Assembly (NCBI RefSeq): GCF_005938675.2
Contig: NZ_VCCH02000071.1
Coordinates: forward strand, 1 to 43,170
Length of the DNA stretch: 43,170 nucleotides
DNA from: Mycobacterium sp. KBS0706
Lineage (GTDB): Bacteria; Pseudomonadota; Alphaproteobacteria; DSM-16000; Inquilinaceae
Reading direction: 5' to 3'
This document shows, one piece after another, positions 33,550-41,744 of the stretch. The notes below the pieces were generated by a model. That model was not told the origin of the DNA. It was given only the letters and a program-made list of their open reading frames with translations, and did not search any database. The position numbers were made by a program, and so were the translations under genes. Position 1 is the stretch's first letter. Each line of letters opens with the position of its first letter.

Positions 33550-34245
33550 ATGGAAAGTCTCGGCCCCGAGCTGCTCAAGCTCGTGCAGATCATCTGGATC
33601 AACATCATCCTGTCCGGCGACAATGCCGTCGTCATCGCCATGGCCTGCCGAGGCCTGCCGGCGGACAAGCAGCGTCCCGGCATGGTGCTCGGCGCCCTCG
33701 TCGCGGTCGTTCTGCGCGTCGTCTTCACCGTCGTCGTCGCGGCGCTGCTCTCGACGCCGTTCCTGAAGATCGTCGGCGGCTGCCTGCTGCTGTGGATCTC
33801 AGTCAAGCTGGTGCTCGGCGAGGACGAAGAGGGCGGCGGCGCGGTGCAGCAGACCGCCCAGCTCTGGCACGCGATCCGCACCGTTGCGATCGCCGATGCG
33901 GTGATGAGCCTCGACAATGTCCTGGCCATCGCCGCCGTGGCGAAGGATTCCGCCACGCTGCTCATCACCGGCCTGATCATCTCGGTGCCGCTGATCGTCG
34001 CCGGCGCGGCGGTCATCATGACGCTGCTCAGCCGCCTGCCGATCCTGGTCTGGGCCGGAGCCGCGCTGCTCGGCTGGGTCGCCGGCGATATGCTCGTATC
34101 CGACCCGTGGCTGCTCGGGACCCTCGGCGAAGAGCTCAGCCAGCGCATCGAACTCCCTGCCGCCGCGATCGGCGCGGTCTTCGTGGTGGCGCTCGGCTAT
34201 GTTCTCAGCCGTCGCGCCGCCAGGCACAAGGAACAGGAGGCCTGA
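33550..34245 (+). CDS. TerC family integral membrane protein (YjbE-type, likely Mn export)
   Basis: 231 residues with about seven membrane segments. The two internally repeated metal-site motifs are ILSGDNAVVIAMA (about residues 20-32) and VMSLDNVLAIAAVA (about 117-130), each with an Asp-Asn pair inside the membrane. The acidic loop GEDEEGGG lies between repeats. Members of this group export Mn2+ or metallate secreted enzymes. GGAG ends 9 nt before the ATG. A structured leader may lie upstream, but no yybP-ykoY Mn riboswitch consensus is evident. Confidence 0.9.
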   Translation: MESLGPELLKLVQIIWINIILSGDNAVVIAMACRGLPADKQRPGMVLGALVAVVLRVVFTVVVAALLSTPFLKIVGGCLLLWISVKLVLGEDEEGGGAVQQTAQLWHAIRTVAIADAVMSLDNVLAIAAVAKDSATLLITGLIISVPLIVAGAAVIMTLLSRLPILVWAGAALLGWVAGDMLVSDPWLLGTLGEELSQRIELPAAAIGAVFVVALGYVLSRRAARHKEQEA

Positions 34246-34308
34246 GGCTGCACCGGCCGGACGCGCGGGCCGGGGACGCCGCGTTCGGCCGATGGATCGG
34301 CGCCGGCA

Positions 34309-35178
34309 TCACGCCGCCGCGTCGGCCTTGCCGGTCGCCAGGAAGGCGTCCAGCGCCGCGATGTCCCGCTTCTCTCCGGCGACATCGGCGGCCAGCCGCT
34401 CATACAGCCCGGCCATGCCCTCGTAGATCAGGCGCGCCGGGTCGTCGCGGCCGAGGAAATCGGCGATCTCGCGCATCTCGGCGACCCAGCGATAGGCCTT
34501 GGCGTACATGTCCGGCACCGACCGCTCGAACTTCGCCAGCAACTGCGGCTGGCTGTCCGCCAGCTCGGCATGCAGCGCCGGCCCGGCGCCAGCCTGCTCG
34601 GCCGCCAGGATCATGGCGGCGGCCAGACCGGTCAGGCCCTTGTTGATGCCGGCATAGCTCATCTTCAGCGCCGAGGCGGCGCCGACCGGCCCGTCCAGCA
34701 CGCGGATGCGCAGGCCCAGCTCGCCGAGCACGCCGAGCCGCGCCGCCTCCGGCCCGGCCAGGTACAGCACCGGCCCGGACCCTTTGGGTCCGCCGGGCGC
34801 GGGCGGCCCGCCAATGATGCCGCCATCGGCGAAGCCGGCGCCCGTCGGCGCGACAATCGCGGCGATGGCCTGCACGGTCTCGACATTGACCGCGTTGCAG
34901 TCGACATAGACCGGCTTGCGGGGCGCTGCGCGCAGGGCCGGCGCCAGCCGCCCGGCCAAAGCCACGGCCTCGCCGGGCGGCACGATCGACAGGACGACGT
35001 CGGCCGCGGCGACCGCTGCCTCGTCGGCCGCCTGCATGCCGGCGGCCCGGGCCCGTGCAACGGTGCCGGCGCTGCGCCCGTCGAGCAGGGTCGGGACGGT
35101 CGCGCCATGGTCGGTCAGGCGCCGGGCGATGCCGCTGCCCATCGCCCCGGGGGCGATGACGGCGATGGTCGGTTTCAT
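34309..35178 (-). CDS. 6-phosphogluconate/3-hydroxyisobutyrate dehydrogenase-like NAD(P) oxidoreductase
   Basis: 289 residues from the ATG at 35178, with GGAGGA six bases upstream. N-terminal Rossmann fold: TIAVIAPGAMGSGIARRLTDHGA, where the usual G-x-G-x-x-G reads A-P-G-A-M-G. The region FADGGIIGGPPAPGGPKGSGPVLYLAG matches the beta-hydroxyacid dehydrogenase signature, and ALKMSYAGINKGLTGLAAAMILAAEQAG supplies the catalytic Lys. The C-terminal part resembles the DUF1932 domain of this family. Substrate unknown. It converges on the TerC gene. Confidence 0.87.
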   Translation of the reverse strand: MKPTIAVIAPGAMGSGIARRLTDHGATVPTLLDGRSAGTVARARAAGMQAADEAAVAAADVVLSIVPPGEAVALAGRLAPALRAAPRKPVYVDCNAVNVETVQAIAAIVAPTGAGFADGGIIGGPPAPGGPKGSGPVLYLAGPEAARLGVLGELGLRIRVLDGPVGAASALKMSYAGINKGLTGLAAAMILAAEQAGAGPALHAELADSQPQLLAKFERSVPDMYAKAYRWVAEMREIADFLGRDDPARLIYEGMAGLYERLAADVAGEKRDIAALDAFLATGKADAAA

Positions 35179-35262
35179 CGGATGTCCTCCGCTCTGCCGG
35201 CGGCCGCCCCTTCCTGGCCCCGGCCGGAAGATCATGGCGCGATCCGCAAGGCCCGTGAACCC

Positions 35263-35411
35263 TCAGAGACCGTTTGAGAATGCGCTGGCGTGAGTCGGCT
35301 GGTGGTGGTTTCGAGAACCGGCGCGCAGCGGACGTTATAGTCCGTGAGCACCGGAAGCGCAGAAACCGCCATCAGACGGCCTCGCCAGCAGCATTTCCAA
35401 ACGGTCTCTCA
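35263..35411. mobile_element. 143-bp MITE-like element with 3-bp TCA target duplication
   Basis: The element is 35266-35408. Left end GAGACCGTTTGAGAATGC and right end (read inward) GAGACCGTTTGGAAATGC form terminal inverted repeats, with similarity running on for about 25 bp through GCTGGCG. Both ends are flanked by TCA (35263-35265 and 35409-35411), a TNA-type target duplication as left by IS5-family elements of the IS1031 group. There is no transposase gene inside. The right TCA is the stop codon (TGA) of the NDUFA9-like gene read on the minus strand. Confidence 0.75.
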
Positions 35412-36308
35412 GCCGGCAGGAACGACCAGCGGCAGAACCTGCCCGGCGGACAGCGGCGTCATCTCCAGGGTCGAGAACCCCGGCATGTCCGGGTCGGCGA
35501 CGGTGTCGAACTGCATCAGCTCCACCTGGTTCCGCGCGATCCGCGGATGCGGCAGCTGCTCCGCGATCAGGGCCAGCGCCTGCCAGGCCGGGAACGGCAC
35601 CGGCAGCAGAAGCGGCCGGCGGCCGACATGCCGGGCGACCAGTTCGATCAGCTCGCGATAGCGATAGACGGCCCCGCCACCGAGCTCATAGGTGACGCCG
35701 CCCTGCCCCGCCATCGCCCGGACGACCGCCGCCGCTACATCCTCGACATAGGCCGGCTGCAGCTCAGTCCGGCCGCCGCCGAACAGCGGAAAGACCGGCG
35801 CCCGGCGCAGCATCCGGGCCAGCGGCACCAGGAAGGTGTCGTCCGACCCTATCATGGCGGCCGGTCGGACCAGGATCGTCTGCGGAAACGCCGCGCGCAC
35901 CGCCTGCTCGCCTTCGCCGCGGCTGCGGATATAGGGCGAGCGCGAGGCAGGATCCGCTCCGATGCCGGAGACATGGACCAGGGTCTTCACGCCGGCCCGC
36001 TGCGCCTCCCGCGCAATCCGGGCGGCGGCGTCGACATGGATGGCGCGGAAGGTCAACCCGCCACGCTCGACATAGAGGCTGACGGCATTGACCACGGCCT
36101 GGGCGCCGGCGACGGCCGCTGCCACCGAGCGGTCGTCAGTCACATCCGCCTGAACCGGCTCGACCGTGCCGTCACCGGCGCGCGATGGATCACCGCCGGG
36201 GTGCCGCGATGCGGCCCGGACGGGGAAGCCCTGCTCCGCCAGCTGCCGCACCACGCGCCGGCCGAGAAAGCCGGTGCCGCCGAACACCGTGACCCGCGGT
36301 TTGATCAT
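35409..36308 (-). CDS. NAD(P)-binding epimerase-like protein, complex I NDUFA9 family
   Basis: 299 residues from the ATG at 36308; an upstream TTG at 36326 is possible. The N-terminus PRVTVFGGTGFLGRRVVRQLAEQGFPVRAASRHP is the glycine-rich nucleotide site. QADVTDDRSVAAAVAGAQAVVNAVSLYVE and LVHVSGIGADPASRSPYIRSRGEGEQAVR are typical of the NDUFA9/extended-SDR-like atypical group. In mitochondria the relative is an accessory subunit of complex I; bacterial members are often found apart from the nuo genes and their role is unclear. Its stop codon lies in a MITE target duplication. Confidence 0.88.
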   Translation of the reverse strand: MIKPRVTVFGGTGFLGRRVVRQLAEQGFPVRAASRHPGGDPSRAGDGTVEPVQADVTDDRSVAAAVAGAQAVVNAVSLYVERGGLTFRAIHVDAAARIAREAQRAGVKTLVHVSGIGADPASRSPYIRSRGEGEQAVRAAFPQTILVRPAAMIGSDDTFLVPLARMLRRAPVFPLFGGGRTELQPAYVEDVAAAVVRAMAGQGGVTYELGGGAVYRYRELIELVARHVGRRPLLLPVPFPAWQALALIAEQLPHPRIARNQVELMQFDTVADPDMPGFSTLEMTPLSAGQVLPLVVPAG

Positions 36309-36329
36309 CGGGTGCTCAGCCGCCAATCT

Positions 36330-36830
36330 TCACCGCGCGCCGCCGATGTAGGAGCGGACGCGCGGCCGGCTGCGGCCGACGTCGCGGCGCCAGACCGAAT
36401 CATCCTCATTGGCCGCGGTCAACGGCACCACCGGGCCGGCCCAGCCGCCGGCGCGCCAGCGGTCCTCGCGCGCATCCATGTCGACCGTGCCCTCGTCGTC
36501 CAGGATGTCGAGCACGCGGTCATGCTCCGCATCCGTGACCTGGACTGTGACCATGCAGGAGCCGCGGTGGAGGTGCTCGCCATAGGTGAAGCGCTCGTCA
36601 TCGGGGAAGAACAGGCCGCGCAGCGATTCCAGGACCCCCATCCGCTGCCGCGGCGTGGGCACCTCTTCGTTCCAGACCTCGGGATCACCCTTGGGGTCGA
36701 CCTCGTCGCCCGGAACCAGGCGGATCCGGTCCTTCGAGATGCGCGTGGCGATCAGCCGCTCGACCGCATCCTCCGCATCCTTCGGCGAATCGAACAGCGC
36801 AGTGACATTCCATTGACGGGCCTGCTGCAT
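36330..36830 (-). CDS. Predicted general-stress protein of unknown function
   Basis: 166 residues. The N-terminus WNVTALFDSPKDAEDAVERLIATRISKDRIRLVPG is the beta-alpha-beta segment seen at the start of YsnF/GSP17M-like general stress proteins. A central segment MVTVQVTDAEHDRVLDILDDEGTVDMD follows, then a basic, Arg-rich tail. It is charged and probably cytosolic. A perfect EcfG-type promoter stands 35 bp before its ATG, which supports a stress role. The family assignment itself is from memory of the motif. Confidence 0.8.
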   Translation of the reverse strand: MQQARQWNVTALFDSPKDAEDAVERLIATRISKDRIRLVPGDEVDPKGDPEVWNEEVPTPRQRMGVLESLRGLFFPDDERFTYGEHLHRGSCMVTVQVTDAEHDRVLDILDDEGTVDMDAREDRWRAGGWAGPVVPLTAANEDDSVWRRDVGRSRPRVRSYIGGAR

Positions 36831-36864
36831 CGCATCGTCTCCTCGGCAGCCCCTCCGCCGAGAG

Positions 36865-36890
36865 AACGGGATGCGGCCCGCCGCCGTTCC
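36865..36890 (-). promoter_or_regulatory. EcfG (general stress sigma) promoter of the stress protein gene
   Basis: On the minus strand GGAAC (36890-36886) and CGTT (36868-36865) are separated by 17 nt, an exact match to the alphaproteobacterial EcfG consensus GGAAC-N16/17-CGTT. The ATG of the downstream gene is 35 bp away. Confidence 0.7.
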
Positions 36891-36896
36891 GCGCCC

Positions 36897-38417
36897 CTAG
36901 CCTCTCCGGAAGCGCAGCACCCGGCTTCGGTTCATCGCCAGCCGGACGGTGTCGCCCGCGAAGGCCAGGCCGATCCGCTGCGGCCAGGGCGCGTCGCGGC
37001 CCTCGGCCAGCAGCCGGCCGCCGCCCAGCGGCAGCAGCGCCGACGACGTGCGGATCGGACCGGTGCCCATCTCCAGTCGCTCACCGGCGATGGTGAAGGC
37101 GGCGTGGTGCTCCGGGCACAGCCATTCGCCTTGCACCCGGTCGAGCACGCCGTCCGGCGCGATCGGGCGGAAGCGGCGCCCGGCATGACCGATCTCCCCT
37201 TCCACCACCTCGCCGGTCCAACGCAGCCGCATCGGGAAATGGGCGGAGAGCGAGACCGACCAGCCCTCCTCGCCGCGATAGAGGGTTTCGCCGGTGCCGA
37301 GGAAGCTGGCAACCCCGTCCTTCAGCTCGAGCCAGTCCGGCCCCTGCTCGGCCACATAGAGCCCGTCCGGGATCGCGGTGCCGCGCTGCGGCAGTTCCTC
37401 GCCGAGCAGCGCCGCCATCAGCGTCATCGCCGTGCCGTGCGAGACCGTGTCCTCGCGATTGGAGACGACGGCGGCGCCGACGCCCAGCTGCGGGTCCAGC
37501 AGGAAATAGGTCTTGTAGCCGAGCAGCGAGCCGCCATGCCCGACCAGCCGGCGTTGGCCGAGCCGCGACCAGGCGAGGCCCAGCCCGTAAGCGGTCGGCC
37601 GCCCGTCGGCGAGAGTGCGCGGCGCGCCGAGCCGGGCCAGCACGCCCTGCCCCGGCCCGCGGTCGGCCAGCACCGCCTGCTGCCAGCGCACCAGGTCGCG
37701 CAGACTGCCGGTCAGGCAGCCGGAGGCCGAGAGATGCTGGCCCGAGGCGGCGAGCTGCCAGGCGCCGCTCGCATCCTTCCAATAGCCGGGCCCGAGCCCG
37801 CGGACCGGGTCGAACCAGGTCTCCGGCACGCGGAAGCCGATGCCGAGCGGCCCGGCGATGCGGTCGCGCACCAGCCCGGCGAAGCTCAGGCCCCGGCGCA
37901 GCAGCGCCGCATCGACCAGCCGGTAGCCGGTGTTGGAGTAGGAGATCTCGTGCCCGGACGGGAAGTTCAGCTCGGTCAGGCGGTACAGGAAATCGAGGCT
38001 CTCCTCGCGCCCCACCGCCGCCCCCTGCGGCACGCCGAGCAGCGACAGGGTCTCGCGCAGATCCGGCAGGCCGCCGGTCATGTCGAGGGCCCGGCCGACC
38101 GTGACCATGGCCAGGTCGCCGCGTAGCCCCGGCAGCAGCCGGCCCAGCGGTTCGTCCAGGCCGATGCCGTCGCCCTTGCTCGCCTGGGGGCACAGCGCCA
38201 GCGCCGCAAAGACGTGCTTGGTGACCGAGGCGTAGCGCACCACGGTGTCGCCGGAGAAGGCGTTGCCGCCGGCCAGGCTGTCGACCCCGCCGCAGGCCTC
38301 GGCCCGGATCTCCCGCGCGTCGAACACGGCGACGCCGCCGCCCGGCTCGCCCGGTCCCCACGCCGCGGCGATCCCGGCCGCCGCCTCCGCCGCCGCCGAC
38401 CAGCGCAGCTCGCCCAT
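36897..38417 (-). CDS. Serine hydrolase of the D-aminopeptidase (DAP)/beta-lactamase family
   Basis: 506 residues. The second ATG (38417) is preferred because GGAGG lies five bases upstream. Nucleophile motif S-V-T-K in VVRYASVTKHVFAALAL; Tyr motif Y-S-N in HEISYSNTGYRLVDAAL; third motif H-G-G in LVGHGGSLLGYKTYFLL. After the catalytic domain (about residues 1-330) come two beta-rich domains of about 80 residues each, as in Ochrobactrum D-aminopeptidase (about 520 residues). No signal peptide is evident. It may cleave D-amino-acid amides or peptides; esterase activity is an alternative. Confidence 0.86.
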   Translation of the reverse strand: MGELRWSAAAEAAAGIAAAWGPGEPGGGVAVFDAREIRAEACGGVDSLAGGNAFSGDTVVRYASVTKHVFAALALCPQASKGDGIGLDEPLGRLLPGLRGDLAMVTVGRALDMTGGLPDLRETLSLLGVPQGAAVGREESLDFLYRLTELNFPSGHEISYSNTGYRLVDAALLRRGLSFAGLVRDRIAGPLGIGFRVPETWFDPVRGLGPGYWKDASGAWQLAASGQHLSASGCLTGSLRDLVRWQQAVLADRGPGQGVLARLGAPRTLADGRPTAYGLGLAWSRLGQRRLVGHGGSLLGYKTYFLLDPQLGVGAAVVSNREDTVSHGTAMTLMAALLGEELPQRGTAIPDGLYVAEQGPDWLELKDGVASFLGTGETLYRGEEGWSVSLSAHFPMRLRWTGEVVEGEIGHAGRRFRPIAPDGVLDRVQGEWLCPEHHAAFTIAGERLEMGTGPIRTSSALLPLGGGRLLAEGRDAPWPQRIGLAFAGDTVRLAMNRSRVLRFRRG

Positions 38418-38570
38418 CATCGCCTCCCGTCTTCGCCGGATTCGGCCTGCGCCGTCCGATCACGCCCCGTTATAGGCAGGATCACAGGTTTTGGCTTCCT
38501 CGATCGGCGATCCGTTCCTACGCTCGGCGGCGAGTCGCAGGACCCGCTGGGTCGAAAGGGGAGGACCGAC

Positions 38571-39881
38571 GTGCCGGACGCCGATCGCGAGGCGCTGTAC
38601 CGCAAGGTCAGCCTGCGCCTGATCCCCTTCATGATCCTGCTCTACCTGGTCAGCTTCCTCGACCGGGTGAATGTCGGCTTCGCCGCCCTGACCATGAATG
38701 CCGACCTCGGCATCACGCCCTATGTCTTCGGCTGGGGCGCCGGGATCTTCTTCTTCGGCTACTTCCTGTTCGAGGTGCCGAGCAACGTGATCCTGGAGAA
38801 GGTCGGGGCGCGGCTGTGGATCTGCCGGATCATGGTCACCTGGGGCCTGATCTCGGCGGCCATGGCCTTCGTCCAGGGGATCTGGGGCTACACCATCCTG
38901 CGCTTCCTGCTCGGCGCCGCCGAGGCCGGGTTCCTGCCGGGCATGATCCTGTACCTGACCTACTGGTTCCCGGCAGCGCGGCGGGCCCGCTTCGTCGCCC
39001 TGTTCATGGCCGCGGTGCCGCTGGCCAGCGCCATCGGCGCGCCGATCTCCGGCATCATCCTCGACGCCACCCATCTCTGGTTCGGGCTGAAGGGCTGGCA
39101 GTGGCTGTTCATCATCGAGGGGCTGCCGGCCTGCCTGCTCGGCCTGCTGGTCCTGGCGTGGCTGCCGGACGGCCCGGCCAAGGCGCCCTGGCTCGACGAT
39201 CGCGAGCGCGCCGCCATCGCCGCCGACCTGGCGCGCGACCGCGCCGCCGCGCCGCACCCGCCGCTGCACGACCTATGGCCGGCGCTGGCCGATCCGCGGG
39301 TGCTCCTGCTCGGCCTGGTCTATTTCGGCATCGTCATCGGGCTCTACGGCATCGGCCTGTGGCTGCCGCAAATCGTCAAGGGCATGGGCTTCACCACCCT
39401 CCAGACCGGCTGGATCATCGCCCTGCCCTATCTGGTCAGCGCCGGCGCCATGCTGCTCTGGGGCCGGCACAGCGACCGCACCGGCGAGCGCGTGCTGCAT
39501 GTCGCCCTGCCGGCCCTGGTCAGCGCCATCGGCTTCGCCGCCAGCATCGCCACCTCGTCGAATGTGCTGTCGCTGGTCTGCCTCGGCGTCGCCGCGGTCG
39601 GCATCTACGCCACGCTCGGGCCGTTCTGGACCATGCCGCCGGCGTTCCTCGGCGGCACCGCCGCGGCCGGCGGCATCGCCCTGATCAACTCGATCGGCAA
39701 TCTCGGCGGCTTCGTCGGGCCCTATGCGGTCGGCTGGATCAAGGACTCGACCGGCAGCTTCACCGCCGGCATGGCCCTGCTGGCCGCCAGCCTGGCCGCC
39801 GCCGCCGCGATCGCCCTGCTGATGGCGCGGCACTTGCGCGCCGCGCCACCGGCATCCGCCCGCGAGCGCTCGGCCGGCTAG
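38571..39881 (+). CDS. MFS transporter, anion:cation symporter (ACS) family
   Basis: 436 residues from the GTG at 38571, with GGGGAGG seven bases upstream. Twelve membrane segments can be read, starting RLIPFMILLYLVSFLDRVNVGFAALTMNADLG and FFGYFLFEVPSNVILEKVGAR, the hallmark N-terminus of ACS carriers (tartrate, phthalate, 4-hydroxyphenylacetate types). The central loop is charged and hydrophilic, with the second half beginning at PRVLLLGLVYFGIVIG. It likely imports an organic acid anion. The last codon overlaps the stop of the GYD gene. Confidence 0.93.
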   Translation: MPDADREALYRKVSLRLIPFMILLYLVSFLDRVNVGFAALTMNADLGITPYVFGWGAGIFFFGYFLFEVPSNVILEKVGARLWICRIMVTWGLISAAMAFVQGIWGYTILRFLLGAAEAGFLPGMILYLTYWFPAARRARFVALFMAAVPLASAIGAPISGIILDATHLWFGLKGWQWLFIIEGLPACLLGLLVLAWLPDGPAKAPWLDDRERAAIAADLARDRAAAPHPPLHDLWPALADPRVLLLGLVYFGIVIGLYGIGLWLPQIVKGMGFTTLQTGWIIALPYLVSAGAMLLWGRHSDRTGERVLHVALPALVSAIGFAASIATSSNVLSLVCLGVAAVGIYATLGPFWTMPPAFLGGTAAAGGIALINSIGNLGGFVGPYAVGWIKDSTGSFTAGMALLAASLAAAAAIALLMARHLRAAPPASARERSAG

Positions 39882-40171
39882 CCGACCGAGTTGATGATCT
39901 CGCGGTAGGCCGCTTCCGGGAACGCCTTCAGCGTGCTGGTCCGGACAAAGCCCTGACGGCCCGTCATCAAGGTGAAGCGGGCCGCGACGGCATCGTCCGG
40001 CGCGTCATAGACGAGCACGAAGTCGTGCTCGCCCATGGTCATGTAGAAGGCCTTGAACTGGCCGCCCATCTCCTGGAGCAGAGACTTGGCCGCGTCGAGC
40101 CGCTTCGGCGAGTCGGCAACGGCACGGATCCCGGGCTCGGTCCAGTCGCCGAGCAAGACATAGGTTGCCAT
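39878..40171 (-). CDS. GYD domain protein
   Basis: 97 residues from the ATG at 40171, preceded by AGGGAG. The sequence MATYVLLGDWTEPGIRAVADSPKRLDAAKSLLQEMGGQFKAFYMTMGEHDFVLVYDAPDDAVAARFTL ... VRTSTLKAF is the GYD domain: two beta-alpha-beta repeats with the G-E-H/Y-D motif in place of GYD. The domain is a ferredoxin-like fold of uncertain function. It stands alone here, between an MFS carrier and the PycTM-like gene. Confidence 0.9.
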   Translation of the reverse strand: MATYVLLGDWTEPGIRAVADSPKRLDAAKSLLQEMGGQFKAFYMTMGEHDFVLVYDAPDDAVAARFTLMTGRQGFVRTSTLKAFPEAAYREIINSVG

Positions 40172-40358
40172 GATTGCACTCCCTGTCCGGCACCGGGAGG
40201 CGCTTGACGTGGAGCCTGAGCCCCGCGGGCCGGCTGCCAATACTAGCACCGCCCGCGAGTGGCGCGCAGAGGGCTATAGGGTGTAGGCGGCTTGCCATTT
40301 CCCGGCTCAGCCTTTATTCCCAACCGGGTATTTCTATCGTGGAATTGTCCAGCCTCAG

Positions 40359-40844
40359 ATGAATGCCGCCGAACACATCGACTACCTGAAGACCATCAAC
40401 CAGACCTTCCAGGAGCAGATCAAGATCGCCGACCAGAAGGCGGCCTACATCTTCACCTTCCTGATCGCGCTGGTGGCGTGGTCGCCGGAGATGCGGTCGG
40501 TCTTCACCTGGACCAGGATCGTCCCCTTCCCCTCCGCCAAATGGGTCCTGTGCCTGGCCCTCGTCGTCGCGCTGGCCGCTGGGCTGGTCTGCGTCGCGCT
40601 GGTGCTGCTGCCACGCAAGCGCAATGGCGGCGCCTGCCTGTACTGGGCGGCCTGGCCCCAGGCCGGCGAGCGGCTGGATCACGCCTCCCGCCGCACCGAG
40701 CCCGGCTTCATCGCCGCGGAATACACCGCCAACGCCCGCAACCTGGCGGCGATCTGCCAGGCCAAGTACCGCTATGTCGCCTGGGCGTTCAGATGCCTGG
40801 CCGTGGTCATCCTCTGCTATGTGCTGCTGATGGCGACCGGCTAG
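40359..40844 (+). CDS. Stand-alone PycTM-like (Pycsar effector, DUF5706-type) membrane protein
   Basis: 161 residues. The N-terminal region HIDYLKTINQTFQEQIKIADQKAAYIFTFLIALVAW has the A-D-x-K-A motif running into a first membrane helix. A second helix is VLCLALVVALAAGLVCVALVLL, then a cytosolic-looking stretch, then EYTANARNLAAICQAKYRYVAWAFRCLAVVILCYVLLMA as a third membrane helix. This order (ADxKA, TM pair, ...KYRYVAWAF... TM) is that of the Pycsar anti-phage membrane effectors. No cyclase gene is adjacent. It may be an orphan effector, or belong to a related chromosomal family. Confidence 0.72.
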   Translation: MNAAEHIDYLKTINQTFQEQIKIADQKAAYIFTFLIALVAWSPEMRSVFTWTRIVPFPSAKWVLCLALVVALAAGLVCVALVLLPRKRNGGACLYWAAWPQAGERLDHASRRTEPGFIAAEYTANARNLAAICQAKYRYVAWAFRCLAVVILCYVLLMATG

Positions 40845-41083
40845 AGATACTTCCCCTCCATGATCGCCAGCGTGTAGTCGCGATAGCTCATGCCGAGCTC
40901 CTCGGCCCGGGCCAGGCGGCGCAGCGCCACCTCGCGCGGCGGCGTCTTCCACGCGGCGGCATGCGCCTTCTTCCAGCAGAAATGCCGCCAGGACGGCGCT
41001 GAATCCGGATGCTCCTCCTCCAGCGGCGGACCGCCATTGTGGCCGAGGCCGAAGAGGAGCTGCGATGGCGTCGAATCTCTCAT
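40841..41083 (-). CDS. Small conserved alphaproteobacterial protein
   Basis: 80 residues from the ATG at 41083 (longer frames to 41272 look non-coding). The core LGHNGGPPLEEEHPDSAPSWRHFCWKKAHAAAWKTPPREVALRRLARAEELGMSYRDYTLAIMEG is a familiar small hypothetical of alphaproteobacteria with the G-H-N-G-G-P-P motif. Function unknown. Its stop overlaps that of the PycTM-like gene. Its start sits in a small inverted repeat much like that of the XRE gene at 289. Confidence 0.78.
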   Translation of the reverse strand: MRDSTPSQLLFGLGHNGGPPLEEEHPDSAPSWRHFCWKKAHAAAWKTPPREVALRRLARAEELGMSYRDYTLAIMEGKYL

Positions 41084-41744
41084 ATTCGGGATAATATCTC
41101 CAAATCGAGAGAACGCCAGCGCCAGAATCCATCCTGCCGTCAACCGAAGGCATGGTGGAGCCTGGCGCGCGCTCTTGGATGATGGGGCATCCGAGGCTGG
41201 ACATCCGCGATTCGATGGACTGCCAGGCATTCCCGGCACAGTTGAGGAAGAAATTTTGCAGACATTGATCACGAATCTTCGTGACTGGTAAAATAAATAG
41301 GCGCATCGTTATCGATGGACGAAGTAAAAATTCTCAACCCTGGGAATTAATCCATGCTGACCATCGACAGATGAAAACACCTCGCATCGCCTAGACTACA
41401 GACTAGGGCATTTCGGGGCTAGATCGCTACTTCAATAGACATCATATGCTGTTGGCTCAACTGAGAACCAATAGAGAGATGTCGTGCGCTCGGCCGATTT
41501 GGGCCATGTGCCGGCAGTGGAGCACGGTCTGAACGGAAATCAGGTCGACATGGCCGCCTTCAGAAAGGAGATCGACGGCGGTGCCGTGTTGATGCGTGAG
41601 GCAATTAAGGCGACCGAGGCAGCGAAGTAGCTGATCAGGGCTCGGAGGGTCGACGAGAGGGCCAAGCCGGTCAGCCAGGAAGCAGCGCATATCGGCAACC
41701 AGGTGTCCGGGTGGGCTGCGCCCCAAAATAGGGAGGAGTTGTCA
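41084..41744. other. Low-GC stretch with no firm gene
   Basis: About 660 bp between the small minus-strand gene and the sulfite oxidase gene. The part 41281-41340 is only about 40% GC against about 70% for the window. Only one tiny reading frame looks coding-like (41484-41630). I see no tRNA, integrase or clear terminal repeats. It reads as the edge of an acquired segment, perhaps with decayed remains. Confidence 0.5.
41484..41630 (+). CDS. Very small possible gene or relic
   Basis: 48 residues from a GTG (VRSADLGHVPAVEHG, then LNGNQVDMAAFRKEIDGGAVLM, ending REAIKATEAAK). Composition is protein-like and helical at the end, but there is no ribosome binding site I can point to, and no family is recognised. 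It may be a fragment of a longer, broken gene in the low-GC segment. Confidence 0.25.
   Translation: MRSADLGHVPAVEHGLNGNQVDMAAFRKEIDGGAVLMREAIKATEAAK

Noticed and set aside
41457..41726. An 89-residue minus-strand frame before the sulfite oxidase gene
   Set aside because: No start signal and no recognisable motif; it overlaps a more protein-like plus-strand frame, itself weak.
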